Source of the DNA: Rhizopus arrhizus
Taxonomy: Eukaryota > Mucoromycota > Mucoromycetes > Mucorales > Rhizopodaceae
Direction: 5' to 3'
NCBI GenBank assembly: GCA_024220505.1
Contig: JAKZZE010000027.1
Coordinates: 310,001 to 374,000 of the forward strand
DNA: 64,000 nucleotides
The notes beneath the pieces are model-generated. The model did no database searches, was not told the origin of the DNA, and saw only the letters and a program-made list of their open reading frames with translations. The position numbers were made by a program, and so were the translations under genes. Positions 20,014 to 32,692 of this stretch are shown in pieces (position 1 is the stretch's first letter; every line of letters starts with the position of its first letter).

Positions 20014-22333
20014 CAACAGCTGTTTAAATAAATAAATCAACCTATTGCCTGGCCTGATCCAGTAAAAACATGGTAGATAGGTAGAATTCAAAGCCGATGA
20101 TTGTTTTAAAGTACATGATATAAGCAGCGATAATGTATAGTAAATATACAGTATACTTTATCTGGAATATATATCGCCTTTTACTATACCAAATTGATAA
20201 TATATTCTATAACTCTAATCCTTTGGCTATCAAAAAAAAAAAAAAAAGATCCAAAGACTGGGTTGAATATGAAAATAAGATGATATCAAAATATAAGGAG
20301 AATAGACGTAATCCTCAAGCTTGTTGAGTGTTTCATCCCTGAGGTAAATAATGGCAAAAACACCAAGAGAGTGATCAAAGGATCAATATTAAAAAGAATA
20401 CGACTAAAAAATATATTCTTGCTCGATACCAAAAGTCCCTTGAAGAAGATGAAAAGCTGATTTTAAAGAGACAGTTTTGTACCGAATGTTAGGTAGCTTT
20501 GTTCTTTGTCTGCAGCCATTTTGGATTGTGATAGGGATACAATCTTGTTGACCAGAACAAAAGCAAGAAACACAAGAGAGTAGTGCAATCCATGAGATTA
20601 GACAGAATTCAAGGTTTGTTCTTGACAGCAATAGAGGGGCTTGATGCTAGTTTAGAACAATGACTGAGTGGGAATCAAAGATATGAAATGTGGTAGGTGA
20701 CAAAGAAAATGTTGCAAACAAGTCAAAGAATGCTATACAATCATGTATCCAGAATAACAGACTGGTTCACTCAATTTCCTTATTTTTTTTTTATCTAATC
20801 AAGCACATATTGATATCAACCTGGTTTATGTAACAAGTAGAATTAATCTTTTAAAGGGTTGCAACCATTAGCTGTCATGTACCATTGGATTTAATTTAAA
20901 TTATCAAAATAACTTTATTCTCTCCTTTTTTTAAACATATTCTCCCTGACGATAATAATTTATAGACTTGGTGACAGAACTTCTTTAAAAGGAAGCCATG
21001 TCTATCAAAATAAACTTTTAATGAATCATGATCCATACTATTTAAATAATACAAAATAACCATTCGTTCTTTTCTATCCACATGTACTTCTTCATTTCTG
21101 CGCTAGTGTTGATAATTAAATTTAAACTTTCTGTAAATTGCAAAACAAGCCATTTTTCTAGACTTATTCCTGTGTTGCATACAAAATACACAAGAATAGG
21201 GACTTTCAAAGCTATGTTGTTGAAGAAAGTTGTGCTTATATCATTTGTATAGAATGTATTTAAACACTCGTACTTGTCTCATATTTTCTTGATAGAACGA
21301 CTATAAGATATCATAAGAATGTGATGATTACCTAAACTCTTGACTCTTGAAATCCATCCCACAAAAAAAAAAAGCGTGTCTCGGAAGCGATAATCAAACC
21401 CGATGTCGGAGTAAAGTTAGCAGTGGTTTGATAAAGAGCCAATGAAATCGAAAGACTTCTATTCAGATGGTGTAAAAAGGAAAATAATTTCAAGCAATTT
21501 TTTTTTTGGTCATTATTTCAAGATTGTAGCCGAGGAAATGGCACGACTTTTTCTTTAGGGTTTTCCTCGGATATTAATTTTTCGCGTGTTATGAAAATGC
21601 ATACATTATGAAAAGGACTAAGCCAAATATAGACATTTATCTATCTTAAATTATAAGCATATGTATGTTCCATTAAGCTACTTTTATGTCTATTCATTTT
21701 TAAATCCCTTGTAAGAATAGCTACACGATTGTTATTTATAATCTTTTATGACAAGCATATCAGAATTATATTCAAAAGATGTAAATAAGGAGATTGGAGT
21801 CATCTTTTGTGTTACAATTTAATAAGTGGATGCAATTCGTATTTATTCTTCTGCATTTAACAGTTCACAAAAAAAAAAAAGATGTATATTGTAACCTATC
21901 ATTTATTATAGAAAGAACTCATCAAGATTAAATTGAAAAATTGAAATGTTTATGTGACAGATGAATCTTTTAAAGTCGTTTGATCTCACTTATCAATACT
22001 CGGTTGACCATAAAAGTATTTCCTTTTCTTGTTCATTTTATTTCCTGAAAAAAAAACAAAAATAAGCTTTCTCCTAAACTCATCTCCTTGTTTTTATTTT
22101 CTAAATAAAAAAGAATAGTAAAACTGTATTCAATAAATGGAAACAAATGTTTTCAAAAATCTCCTTAAGCAACCCTCTTTCTATTGTTCTTTATTTGGAC
22201 AATTTGCATTTTGAAGAACCAATCAATTCAAAGGTTACACATTAAATAAAAATATTATAAAAGGTAGTCCTCTCTTTCTCTTTTTGATTCTATTCTATAT
22301 TCTTTTTTTCTTTTTTTTATTATAAAAATATAT
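17940..22333. other. Long gene-poor region with decayed ORF traces
   Basis: No gene could be supported. A minus-strand trace (about 18860-18517) reads NTPEYANKPLPNIQIADKMK in one frame and KRQTYFNKRNATAVFHMPEE in another. It looks like a broken repeat protein that I cannot name. Elsewhere only short Lys-rich ORFs occur. The last ~150 bases hold the trehalase promoter, with T-rich tracts around 22270-22320. Confidence 0.5.
19967..20011. repeat. 45-base poly-A run
   Basis: An uninterrupted run of 45 A. It may be the tail of a retroposed sequence on the plus strand or a simple expansion; no recognisable retroelement lies just upstream. Confidence 0.9.
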
Positions 22334-24864
22334 ATGCAAATAGACAGTGTCAATTTGAACTTAGTGGATGTTCATGCACCAGCAAAAACCTATTATACAA
22401 CAGGAAACAATGCTGGAAATGCTATCAACAGAATTCGTACTTTTTCGGTAAACATTTCATTTATTTTTATAAAAAGCAGATAGTGACACATACATTTTCT
22501 CCCCAAAAAAAAAAAAAGGCACATCAATCAGTGTCAAAATTGAGTGAAACCGGTACACAAAGAACAAGAAGAGCTTCTCACGGTAACAAGCCGAAAAGAA
22601 AAATAAAAAGGTTGTCAGTTTATGCTGATAGAATAAAAATAGATGCTAAAAACAAAGCACGTAAATTTCTATTGGATGTGAAAGAAACACAACGTATATT
22701 GGTTGAACAAGAGGATACCGATGGTGATTTTCAAATCACTGTGAATGATTTAGGTCCAAAGTCATTTGCTGTGGGCAGTGCGGATTCGGGTGGATATCGT
22801 AAAATTGAAATCAGAGGCACATACATGTTATCCAATCTGTTGCAAGAATTAGCTTTGGCAGAGGATTGCGGTCGCAGATACATTGTGTTGGATGAGGCCA
22901 GATTGAGTGAAAATCCAGTGGATCGTTTATCACGTATGATTCGTTACAACTTTTGGGACGGTCTGACTCGTCATATGGATGCTGAAGGGCTTGAGAAGAT
23001 CTGTATGGATCCAAAGAATCGATCTGCTAACCATAGCCCTCGTATCTATATTCCTTACACAGAAGATGATGTATTTGATTATTATCAGCATGTGGCTCAA
23101 ACGAGACCTCATCTAGGTCTTGAGGTCGAAAGGTTACCAAAGGACATCACACCCGAGTTTGTGCAAAGCATTAACGATCGACCGGGTATTCTTGCATTAG
23201 CGCTCAAAAAGTCAGTAGACGCAGACGGCAAGACTGTCTTTCGAGGTGTCCCCTTTGTTGTTCCCGGTGGTCGGTTCAATGAGATGTATGGTTGGGATTC
23301 ATATTTTGAAGCCCTTGGTCTCTTGATCGATGAACGTATTGATCTAGCACAAGGCATGGTGGATCATTTCACGTACGAAATCAAACATTATGGAAAGATC
23401 TTGAACGCCAATCGTTCTTATTATCTCTCTCGTTCTCAACCACCCTTTTTGACAGACATGGCCAAACAGGTCTTTATCAAGTTACCCAAGACTGAAGAAA
23501 ACAAACAGTGGTTACGTGGGGTCCTTCAGGCAGCCATTAAAGAATACGATACTGTCTGGATGGCCGAGCCACGTTTGGACCCCAAGACTCAACTCTCTCG
23601 TTTCAGACCTGCCGGTAAGGGCATTCCTCCCGAAACAGAGGCCTCTCACTTTGATCATGTCATCTTGCCTTACGCCCAACGTCTTGGCCTGAGCATCACA
23701 GAATACATGAAACAGTACAACAGTGGCACTCTGAAAGAACCCGAGCTAGACGAATACTTTTTGCATGACCGTGCCGTGCGTGAAAGTGGACATGACACAA
23801 CCTATCGTTATGAAGGAAGATGTGGTAATCTGGCCACGATCGATTTAAATGCACTGTTGTACAAATACGAAACGGATATTGCAGACATGATTGAGCAAGA
23901 TCTTGATGGTGATTTGTGCAACTACCAAGGAGTACCTCAGCAGGCTGACATGTGGCGAAAACGAGCCGAGGAAAGAAAGAAGAGGATCGACAGGTATCTG
24001 TGGAGTGAAGAAGCAGGCATGTATTTTGATTATGACACCGTGGCTGAAAAACAGTGTGATTATGAAAGTGTGACAACTCTGTGGGCCATGTGGGCCAAGT
24101 GTGCTAGTCAAGAACAGGCAGAAAGAATGGTCCGTGTGGCACTGCCCAAGTTTGAGGTCACGGGTGGTCTTGTGTCAGGCACAGCAGAATCAAGAGGTAA
24201 AATCAGTTTGGATAGACCGAATCGACAGTGGGATTTTCCTTTTGGTTGGGCTCCTCATCAAATCCTGGCTTGGACAGCTTTTGAAAACTATGGGATGCAG
24301 TCCACTGCCCTTCGTTTGGCTTATCGTTGGTTATATATGTAAGTGTGTATTATCTGTTGATCAAAAAGAGAAATAACCCCTTCTTTGGCCAAAAGCATCA
24401 CAAAATCATTTGTTGATTTCAATGGTGTCGTTCCTGAAAAATACGATGTGGTCAGTTTGACTCATAAAGTTCAAGTGGAATATGGCAATGTAGGCGTTGA
24501 CTTTAAATATGTACCACGAGAAGGGTTTGGTTGGATGAATGCTTCATATCAAATCGGTTTAAGCATGTTAACAAAGCAGATGAGACGCGCCTTAGGTACC
24601 TGTACTCCTCCCGATGTTCTATTTGAAAAGGACCAACCTGAGCATATGGAAGAAGCAGCCAAGGCCATCACACAAAATGGTCAAACAACCACAGCTATTA
24701 CCCTTATTGATCCAGATACCATCATCACTACCAACAAAGTAAAAACCATAGAACAATCATCAACACCTTCCTTATCACCAGAACCTATTACTTATGAAGA
24801 AGATACCTTTTATGATGCACTCAGTACACCAGCAGATATAGACAAAACTGATTATTTTGCTTGA
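22334..24864 (+). CDS. NTH1: Neutral (cytosolic) trehalase
   Basis: Three exons, 22334-22447, 22519-24338 and 24396-24864, give 800 residues with continuous frame. The enzyme hydrolyses trehalose to two glucose molecules in the cytosol (GH37). The regulatory N-terminus carries PKA-type sites, RRAS at about 55-58 and KRLS at about 68-71. A Ca-binding loop [18 protein letters not shown] follows at about 104-121, the arrangement known from yeast neutral trehalases, where phosphorylation and 14-3-3 binding activate the enzyme. Catalytic-domain signatures are [15 protein letters not shown] near 287 and [10 protein letters not shown] near 609. The C-terminus has [20 protein letters not shown] and a Ser/Thr-rich tail. 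The start is set by the short first exon. The stop lies 23 bp from that of the convergent DDHD gene. Confidence 0.93.
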
Positions 24865-24887
24865 TCTTTTTTTAAAAAAGAAACCTT

Positions 24888-27512
24888 TTATTTGTAAATT
24901 TGTTTTAGAAGGAAAGCTGCCACATCTAAATCTTGCCAATATTGCATGTGCGCGCTAAATGCACTTAAATACGGATTCTCCAATAAACCTTCTTGTATAC
25001 AATAATCAACTCGACCTGTCACATTTAACATTTTCAATTTCTTTGCACCCCCAGCGTAATTTGCTGTCGGTAAAGGAACAGGTGGTGATTTACGTATGCC
25101 TGCTTTCATATCGCTCGGCTTTTGAAAGTCACTGTTGTTGGATGATGAATGTCTGAAGGCATGAGCTGGGTCACTGTTAGACCTTGTCCTGCTGATTGGG
25201 AGTTTTTGATGATCTTCATCTTGTTTGTCTAGCGCGTCATCTGGTTTAGGGTGGGTGTCTTCATATATCTGCTGTTTAGTTAAACCGAGACCTCGCATAA
25301 ACAAATTTGTAGTCAGGCCCATCTTGATTGATTCATACATGGCGCCCGCACGATTGGCTATTCCAGATCCTACGTTGAAACTTGCTTCAATCACACTTTT
25401 TAGCCCACCTTTCATGTATGGAATAGGTTCAGGTTTTAATTTAGCTGTATAGTGACGAGCAATGAGTGGTTCTAGTCGATAGGCTACTGGATCTGACTGC
25501 AGACAAAAGGATGTTAGTATCAGTAGCAATACTTCCCCAAGTCATACCCACCTTATGAAAAATATTATACAAGTTATCCACTGCAGGGTAACAAAAATTG
25601 ATGGATGTGGATGAAGGTGACTTCATATCGGATAATGCTTGATTTATATATGCTGGGTCTAATGATTTTCTAGAGGCAATTTTGAACCCTCTTAAGAGCA
25701 GGATGACACCCAGAGGTGATCCGGCAGCAAAGAAATTTTCTACTGGAAACAATAAAGGGGGTAGCTTGCTTTTTTCATTCATGTTAGGTCGAATCTCTTC
25801 TGAGCTGTCTGTTGGTATCGTGGGTGGCTGTAAGGCTAGCATGTCAAATGCTAACAAAGACTGGTATATAAAGCATCTCAGTAAACACATTTTCTTTCAT
25901 CTATAAACACTTACGCCTAGGGAATGTCCAAAGATCGAAATCTTTCCTTTTTCTATAAAGTCTGGATTGCGTTGAATAAATAAACGATAAACTCTATTGA
26001 TCTCTCTTGCTATAATTTGTGTCATTTGTTCTCTGTATCTCGGAGTCATATACAGTGGTACGTCCAACAAGACATCTGATACAACCGTTCTTATGTTGGG
26101 AACGCCTTCTAATGTCAATTCATCCAAAGTAGGACAACCATCTTCCACTCCCAACGTTCCCAAATCAGCCTCATACCCTTCCTCGTCATCTACAGCCATG
26201 CCAAATTTAACATCTTGTCTCCACATGACTGGTAGTACTTGAATACCGTTCGGCCGCTGAGGTGTGCTTGTGGTAGACATCACGGCGGGATAGGCTAGCT
26301 TCAGTGTCTTTCTCATCATGCTCACGTCTTGCACGAATGAGTGACCTGTCCTTTCCGACATTTTTTGTCCAACGCCATGAATAACAAACATCAAGTGGTC
26401 TACCTTTCGGACCTCTTCTTCACTATCATCATTCAAATATTCCTCCGCTTCCTGTATCTCTTGCTGCTCTTCCTCATTATCGGATTCTTTGTCTCCAGTA
26501 GCTTGCTTGGCTGTGTTCTTTGACTTCTTTGTCATCTCTTCTACTTCTGGATATCCACGAATCAAACGCGTACCTCCCAAATTCTGTTTGTTGGTCAATC
26601 GGGTGATGATACTTTTGGCAAATTTACTACTCGTGCTATTGCTATTGGAATTTAAGAAGCTGAACCTAAACCATTGATTTTGACAAGTGACTTACGAGAA
26701 TAACCAAGCCTGACTTTTTCCTGTATAGACAATATGCTGGCCAAGATAAGGCCCTAATAAATTCCATCTCTTGTCCACAATCTCTTCCAACTTCTTTTCT
26801 TCTGCTGTTTCATCTTCTGTCCCTGAAATAGGTTTGGTATTGTATGGTTTATGTTTACTATAAACAACTCATGTTTAGAATTCATGTCTTTCTTCCTATA
26901 TTTCTCTCTTTACTAATAACCAAGCTCTATTTGTTCTGCTAAATTTTCTTCACACGGCGTCCAACCGTCTGATTGCATAAACCATGTTGCTCTTCTCACT
27001 TCATATGTCGGTCCTTCCCAGTAGACAGGACTGATAATACGCTGTGAGACATCTACTTCAAACAAGTGATCTTCATTGACAGGTACTTTTGCTCGAACAT
27101 CATTGTTCTATTATACAACACAAACTGTTTTAGCTATACTCCTTATTTTCCCTCCTATCATTGTCACTACCTGATATGCTTTCTCAAGAGCTGCAGAATC
27201 GCGTTGTGAGAATGGCACCCATTTTGTAGAAACTTTAGGTATTGAAGGGCTTTTGGGTATAGGTGTTTTATTGATCGTAGAAGAACTCTTTGCTTTTCTA
27301 AGAGAGACTGGGTCAATAACTGGGTTATTAATAGCATGAAACCTACAATTGAACATGAGTCCCTTTTTTTCATGTATTTTTTTCCGTCTTTTTTTTATTT
27401 ACCAGCGAGGTATTAAGGGTGGTACGTCAAGGTCAGGAATTAAATTTATTCGACGAGGATTACGTCGAATGGGTGAAGCGCTTCTTTGAAGTGGTGCGTC
27501 AGGTTCCAACAT
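24888..27512 (-). CDS. DDHD-domain phospholipase (PA-PLA1 type)
   Basis: Seven exons on the minus strand: 27512-27403, 27342-27171, 27107-26915, 26857-26696, 26665-25915, 25860-25552 and 25496-24888, giving about 769 residues. The N-terminal half has KWVPFSQRDSAALEKAYQ and VYWEGPTYEVRRATWF, as in DDHD1/YOR022C-like proteins. The lipase nucleophile motif GHSLG lies at the end of exon 5, after VDHLMFVIHGVGQ. The DDHD domain follows: FFAAGSPLGV, then DPVAYRLEPLI and the terminal GRVDYCIQEGLLENPYLSAF. Relatives hydrolyse phosphatidic acid and act in organelle membrane and mitochondrial dynamics. An acidic insert (EEEQQEIQEAEEYLNDDSEEE) is likely disordered. An upstream in-frame ATG at 27617 would add a Phe-rich stretch and is not preferred. 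The exon 3 boundary is the least certain. Confidence 0.88.
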
Positions 27513-27617
27513 TTTTTTTAAAGTGTCGAAAAGAAAAAAAGAAAATAAAAAAATAAAAAAAAAGAAAATAAAAGAAGCTTTTTTGGAGTTGGTTTCCCTT
27601 AATTTGGATATCGTCAC

Positions 27618-28867
27618 GTCAAAATCTGTAAAATGGCTCAGAAATTGAGTTACACCAAAACAGCCAAGTTCGGCTTAATTAATTTGAACCAAGAAAAGCT
27701 TTGTAAAGGAAGCTAAGAGAGCGAAATTATTAGTTTTGGGGTATACTAGAAATCAAAGAATAAAGCAGAAAGCTAAATGTTCAGTAAGAGTATTAAGGTT
27801 TTCTGTCTTGTATAAATTTGACTTTAGTGAAGGGGGTGCTGCATTCGGTTTGGTTCATGACATTTTAAGCTCAACATTATCAATGTATGCAATATCATAT
27901 AAGCTACTGGTCATAAAAATTATAAAGAAAAAAAAAAAGAAAAAAATATGATTTATTCTTGAGAGTAAACGAATCATTGTTTGCTTGAGCCGTATGTTTA
28001 TCTGTTTCCAATGAAGTTTTAATGACTCAGCAAAAAAAAAAAAAAAAAGTAAATTTGCTCGGAACAAAAAACTAAAATGAATTCATCTTCAACTGAATCA
28101 AAGCAGGTGGAATGGTTTTGGTTGTATATTTTTACGCATGTGTCCGGACGTAAGACGCTTAGTATAGAGTCCTTGTCATTTAAATAAGCCTAATGTTATA
28201 TTTAGTATCAAGTAAATTAAGGAAATTCTGATTTCTATTTAAGTTTCATGTTAACTAGTTATTGAAAGAAATTCTTATACTTTGTATACAAATGATATTC
28301 TTGGCTATTATTTTAGAAGTGATAAAAGGAATGTCTTGATCTGCCTTTAGATAGAACCTTGCTCGTGCTTTCACGTATTTAATAAAATCAAATAAAGTAC
28401 AGAGACATATTAAAGATTACTTTTGTAAGAAAAGACAATATATTTTTAGCTTGGCTGATAGCACAATGACCATGTTACGATATCCAGACAGAACTTTAAG
28501 CATAATACATTTAATGTATTAACATGTAAATTCATGGGAATGTTTTCTTCTTTTGTCTAGAGACTTCAATAAAATATAAATCCGTCTAATTTGGTACTTT
28601 AGCTTAAAGCTAATGACTAGTTATTTTTTCTTCTTCTCTTTTTTAAGTACTCTGCCATTTTTTTAATACTTGCTTTTTAAAACTTGTATTCAAAGTATAA
28701 AATAAGTATAATTAAGAAGTAATAGCTTAACATAAGGATACTTTACTACTACTTAAGACATCATACTAGCTAATGGATCATAAAAGAAGTTTATAATTTC
28801 ATGGCAACAATAAAAAGAGAAGCAAAAGTTCATATGTTGTCGATGTTATTTCTTAGGGCATTGATGA
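27618..28867. other. Intergenic, no gene seen
   Basis: AT-rich, with poly-A tracts (27928-27947, 28031-28047) and no ORF with coding character. Confidence 0.55.
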
Positions 28868-29830
28868 TTAAAGCTCATGTACATCCAAACGCAAATCATT
28901 GAATTGTGCACTAACAAGCTCATACGATTGTTGACTTTGACATAATGCTTTTTCGACACTCACGATATCTTTGTCGAGATTAATTAATGCTTCTTCCATT
29001 TTCATTATATCATTACAGGTCCTTTTTTCTGCTTCAGTCAATTGATGATCATTTGCTCCTGCTAGAGTTTCATCTTGTATTTCACTTGTCTGAGATTCCT
29101 TATCATTTTCTTTTGCGTCAGCCCGTGACGACTGCGTTATTGCTATTTGTAACGCCAAATAATACATCCTAAACCATCATAAATATATCATTCATCATTA
29201 CATTGTTTCTATTCATCTTTACCACTCTTTGCCACTTAGCAATTGTTCATCAGTCATCATTTCATCGCTCAATCTTTTGCCAGAGCTAATGTCATTATTC
29301 ATTTTAAGGCTTGCGAGTTGTGACGGTTGACATTTTCGACGTGATTGACACTGTGGTATCAGGTTCCTTGGCGGTGATCGAAGTCTTTTGCGGAACGTTT
29401 TTTGCTCAGCTCTAGTGCCCTTAGCGAAACGCACACGTCTTTTCTCTTTTGGTGGCGATGGCAATTGTGAATTGTGGTAGTGACATGATTCTTTTTTTTC
29501 TGTGGACAACGAGCGATTAACTCCTGTTTTCCTTTGGTATTCCAATTCCTTTTTCAACTTATTTTGGTAATCACCAATCGTTGTCTGCATAACGCGCTTG
29601 TTTTTTTCTTTTTTCCATTCTTTGAAAATAGTTTTGCTTCTTAAGGCCATTTCATGTTGTTTAAGAAACTCTCTAAAAGCATGTTTGTTACGCTGGTTAT
29701 ATTCTGTTGTGTCCTTCATATAATATTCTGAGTCGTCATTTGAAGGTAAGCTGCTCGCTAATGTTTTATCAACACGAGCTGCTTCTTCTGCATTGTTATT
29801 AATAAAGTAAGAGCGTATGTCATTTGACAT
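28868..29830 (-). CDS. Hypothetical coiled-coil protein
   Basis: Two exons, 29830-29223 and 29168-28868, give about 302 residues; the intron is 54 bases and the frame is retained. The protein starts MSNDIRSYFINNNAEEAARV. A central Lys/Arg/Glu-rich helical region (KQHEMALRSKTIFKEWKKEK) follows, then a basic Ser/Pro stretch (SPPKEKRRVRFAKGTRAEQK) that could be a nuclear signal. The end is a heptad-like coiled coil (EKRTCNDIMKMEEALINLDK, then DIVSVEKALCQSQQSYELVS). I do not recognise a family. The start at MSND was taken over an in-frame ATG 39 bases upstream because it gives a more typical N-terminus. Confidence 0.6.
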
Positions 29831-29869
29831 TCTGGTTAAAGAGAAAAAGGGAACAGACAGCGTTAACAA

Positions 29870-30749
29870 TTACAGTCACGATGTATATGCTGAAGTGTTT
29901 TCCAAATAAAGGAATTTTCTAAAAATGACTATGGACATATTTATGTGAAATTCAGAGGATTAGAATTATAAAAAATAAAAGCATAATTGACAACGACAAT
30001 TGAAGCTAATTGGACAATAACCAATCACATAAGTTTTTCGCATCTTTATTTTTTAAATGTCAAAGAGGCAGATAAGTTTTTGGGCTTCTTTATGTTGACA
30101 ACTCGTTCAAGCAATTGATTGTCGAGAGAACCATTCATTTTCTTTTTTTTTTTTTTACCTTCTCCTCCTCCTCCTCCTCCTCAATTCAGTCCACTTTGCT
30201 ATCAATCATGACTTGTTTTAGCTTGTCAAATGTGCTAAACAAATGCACAGTTTGATCAAGATACTTTGTAATCTCAAAGGAGTACAATTGTACTGTATCA
30301 TATACACTATTTCGATAGAGATAAAACGTGATATAAAATGATCAATTTTTTCTCTACTTCATATAAAATATATATCTATCCGACCTTCTGATTCTAGAAT
30401 CTGACTCCGGCTTATTTAGCCTACTCAAGAGAAAATAACAGTAGAATGCTAGTTAATTAAAGCATTGATCTATTCAATGTGTTTACGTGCCGTCTGAAAT
30501 ATATATATTTTCCTTAGAGCAATAGAACATTGACAAAATAATGAAACTAATTTAGTTACTCTGCAGTTCCGATTCTCCAATTCCATTGTAGATTTGGATA
30601 AACGAACCTGGCTGGATGTTATTAAGTAGCATTGGAAATTATATGCCTTCACTCAATTTCGTCTGTCTTTGAATCCCCGATTATTCTCTTTTAGCTCTGC
30701 GTCAGCCCAAAGCTTTTTTATATTTTTTTCAAAAAAAAAAAAACATAAA
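29870..30749. other. Intergenic with CTC triplet repeat
   Basis: No gene seen. A (TCC)n microsatellite of about seven units lies at 30161-30182, preceded by a T tract at 30143-30156. The end of the region is the PPIL2-type gene promoter and leader. Confidence 0.6.
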
Positions 30750-32674
30750 ATGGGTAAATGGACCGACAAGTTATACATTACACATTCTGAATGGAGCGGT
30801 GAAGTGGGTCAGCATTCAGCTTCCTCAGGTATCACCGGTCGTAATTCGAGTGGGGGATTCAAGCGATTGCCCTTTTATTGCTGTTCTCTTTCGTTACAAC
30901 CTTTTGAACATCCTGTTTGTACACCTGATGGTATTATTTTCGACCTCATGAATATCATTCCCTACATCAAAAAGTACGGCACAAACCCAGTTACGGGGGA
31001 AAAATTAGAGACGAAAAACTTAATCAAGCTTCACTTTCACAAGAATGACAAAGATGAGTATTTTTGTCCAGTCACCTACAAAGTGTTTTCGGATCATACA
31101 ACGATCGCAGCCATCAAGACATCGGGCAATGTATTTGCTTATGATACACTTGAAAAGTTAAATATTAAGGCAAAGCATTGGAAGGATTTGTTGACTGATG
31201 AACCATTTACAAGAAAGGACATCATCATGCTTCAAGTAAATTAGAACAGGAATAAACAATATTGATCTCTTACTGATATGTATATAATAGGATCCACATA
31301 ACTTGGAAAAGAAAGACATGTCAAAATTTGATTATTTGAAGAACAATAAGCGTGTGGTGAATGCAGGTAAATATTCAAATTTGGATCTCTATTTTTATTT
31401 GTGCAGTAACTAAAACTCATCTGTAAAAAAAGCTGAAGAATTGGAAAAGAGAAAGCCAATCAACAACATCAATGTTGCTGGCATGGGAAATACAAAAAAA
31501 GTATTTGATGAATTACAGAAAAAGAACAGCAAAGAAGACGATAATAAAGCGATAGAAAAGAAGGAAGAAATACCTACTTCATTCCACAAAAAGAGAGAAA
31601 CATTGCCATATAATGCTGCTCACTATACAACGGGAGAAGCTGCAGAATCATTTACTTCTACGGTTGTGAATGCCTACACTGCAAGTACAAGAGCACTTAT
31701 AGACGAAGATGAGTTCATGTATAAAAAAATTAAAAAGAAGTCATACGCACGTATAATTACAAATTATGGTAATATCAATGTGGAATTATTTAGTGATAAA
31801 GTGAGTTACAAAAAAAAAAAAAGCCAAAAAAGCCAAATATGAACCAACTTTAAAAATAATTAGGTACAGCGAACATGTCATAATTTCATTGAGCTTGCGA
31901 AAACAGGATATTATAATGATGTAATTTTTCACAGAAATATAAAGAAGTTCATGGTAAGCAGTACAAGAACTAGCACAAGCAAAAAAGAAAAAGAGTAATA
32001 AATTTAAAAACCTAGATTCAAGGAGGCGACCCTACTGGTACTGGTAAAGGAGGTGAAAGTATTTGGAAGAGATACTTTCCTGATGAAATTAAGACTACTT
32101 TAAAACATGATGCTCGTGGTGTCTTGAGTATGGCAAATAGAGGCAAAGATACAAACGGGTCACAATTGTAAGTGTTAGTATGAAACATAAGCCTTAATTT
32201 ACTAAATATTTTTTTTCTCTTTTACTTAGCTTTATCACTTATGCAGCAGCACCACACCTGGATGGTTTACATACAGTATTTGGAAAAGTAGTCGGAGGAT
32301 TGGATGTACTAAGTAAATTAGAATCAATACCTGTGGATGAAAAGGACAGGCCTGAAAGAGAAATAAAAATAAAGCAAATCCAAGTGTTTGTGGATCCTTT
32401 TGAAGAATATCAAAGAAGACTGAAGAATAAGTTGACTCATGAAGCCAATGCAGAAAGAGAAAATGAAGAAATGCGAAAAAGACGTGAAAAAGAAGAAAAG
32501 ATGGGCTGGTTTGGCCCTAGTGTACCTAAAAGTCAAACAAGTGGAGGAGGAGGCGTTGGTAAATACTTGCAATCAACCAAGCGTGACAACAGTGAAATCA
32601 GCAATGAAGGCGAAGAGTTACAAAAGAAACAGAAAGTAACAAAAACAACATTTGGAAATTTTGATAATTTTTAA
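30750..32674 (+). CDS. U-box peptidyl-prolyl isomerase, PPIL2/Cyp60 type
   Basis: Six exons, 30750-31235, 31291-31366, 31433-31800, 31864-31953, 32016-32167 and 32230-32674, give 538 residues. The N-terminus is [17 protein letters not shown]-box follows ([20 protein letters not shown], then CTPDGIIFD and NPVTGEKL), the ubiquitin-ligase part. The cyclophilin domain starts at [20 protein letters not shown], with [20 protein letters not shown] and [17 protein letters not shown]. Downstream are [20 protein letters not shown], then [19 protein letters not shown]. Family members are nuclear and spliceosome-associated. The C-terminal tail is Lys/Glu-rich with a Gly stretch. All introns are 49-66 bases. 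The stop is 18 bp from the convergent sorting-nexin stop. Confidence 0.92.
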
Positions 32675-32692
32675 TAATAAAGAGGAGGGGCA

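Noticed and set aside
29870..30749. Short ORF at 30470-30652 (minus)
   Set aside because: No coding signature; overlaps AT-rich intergenic DNA.
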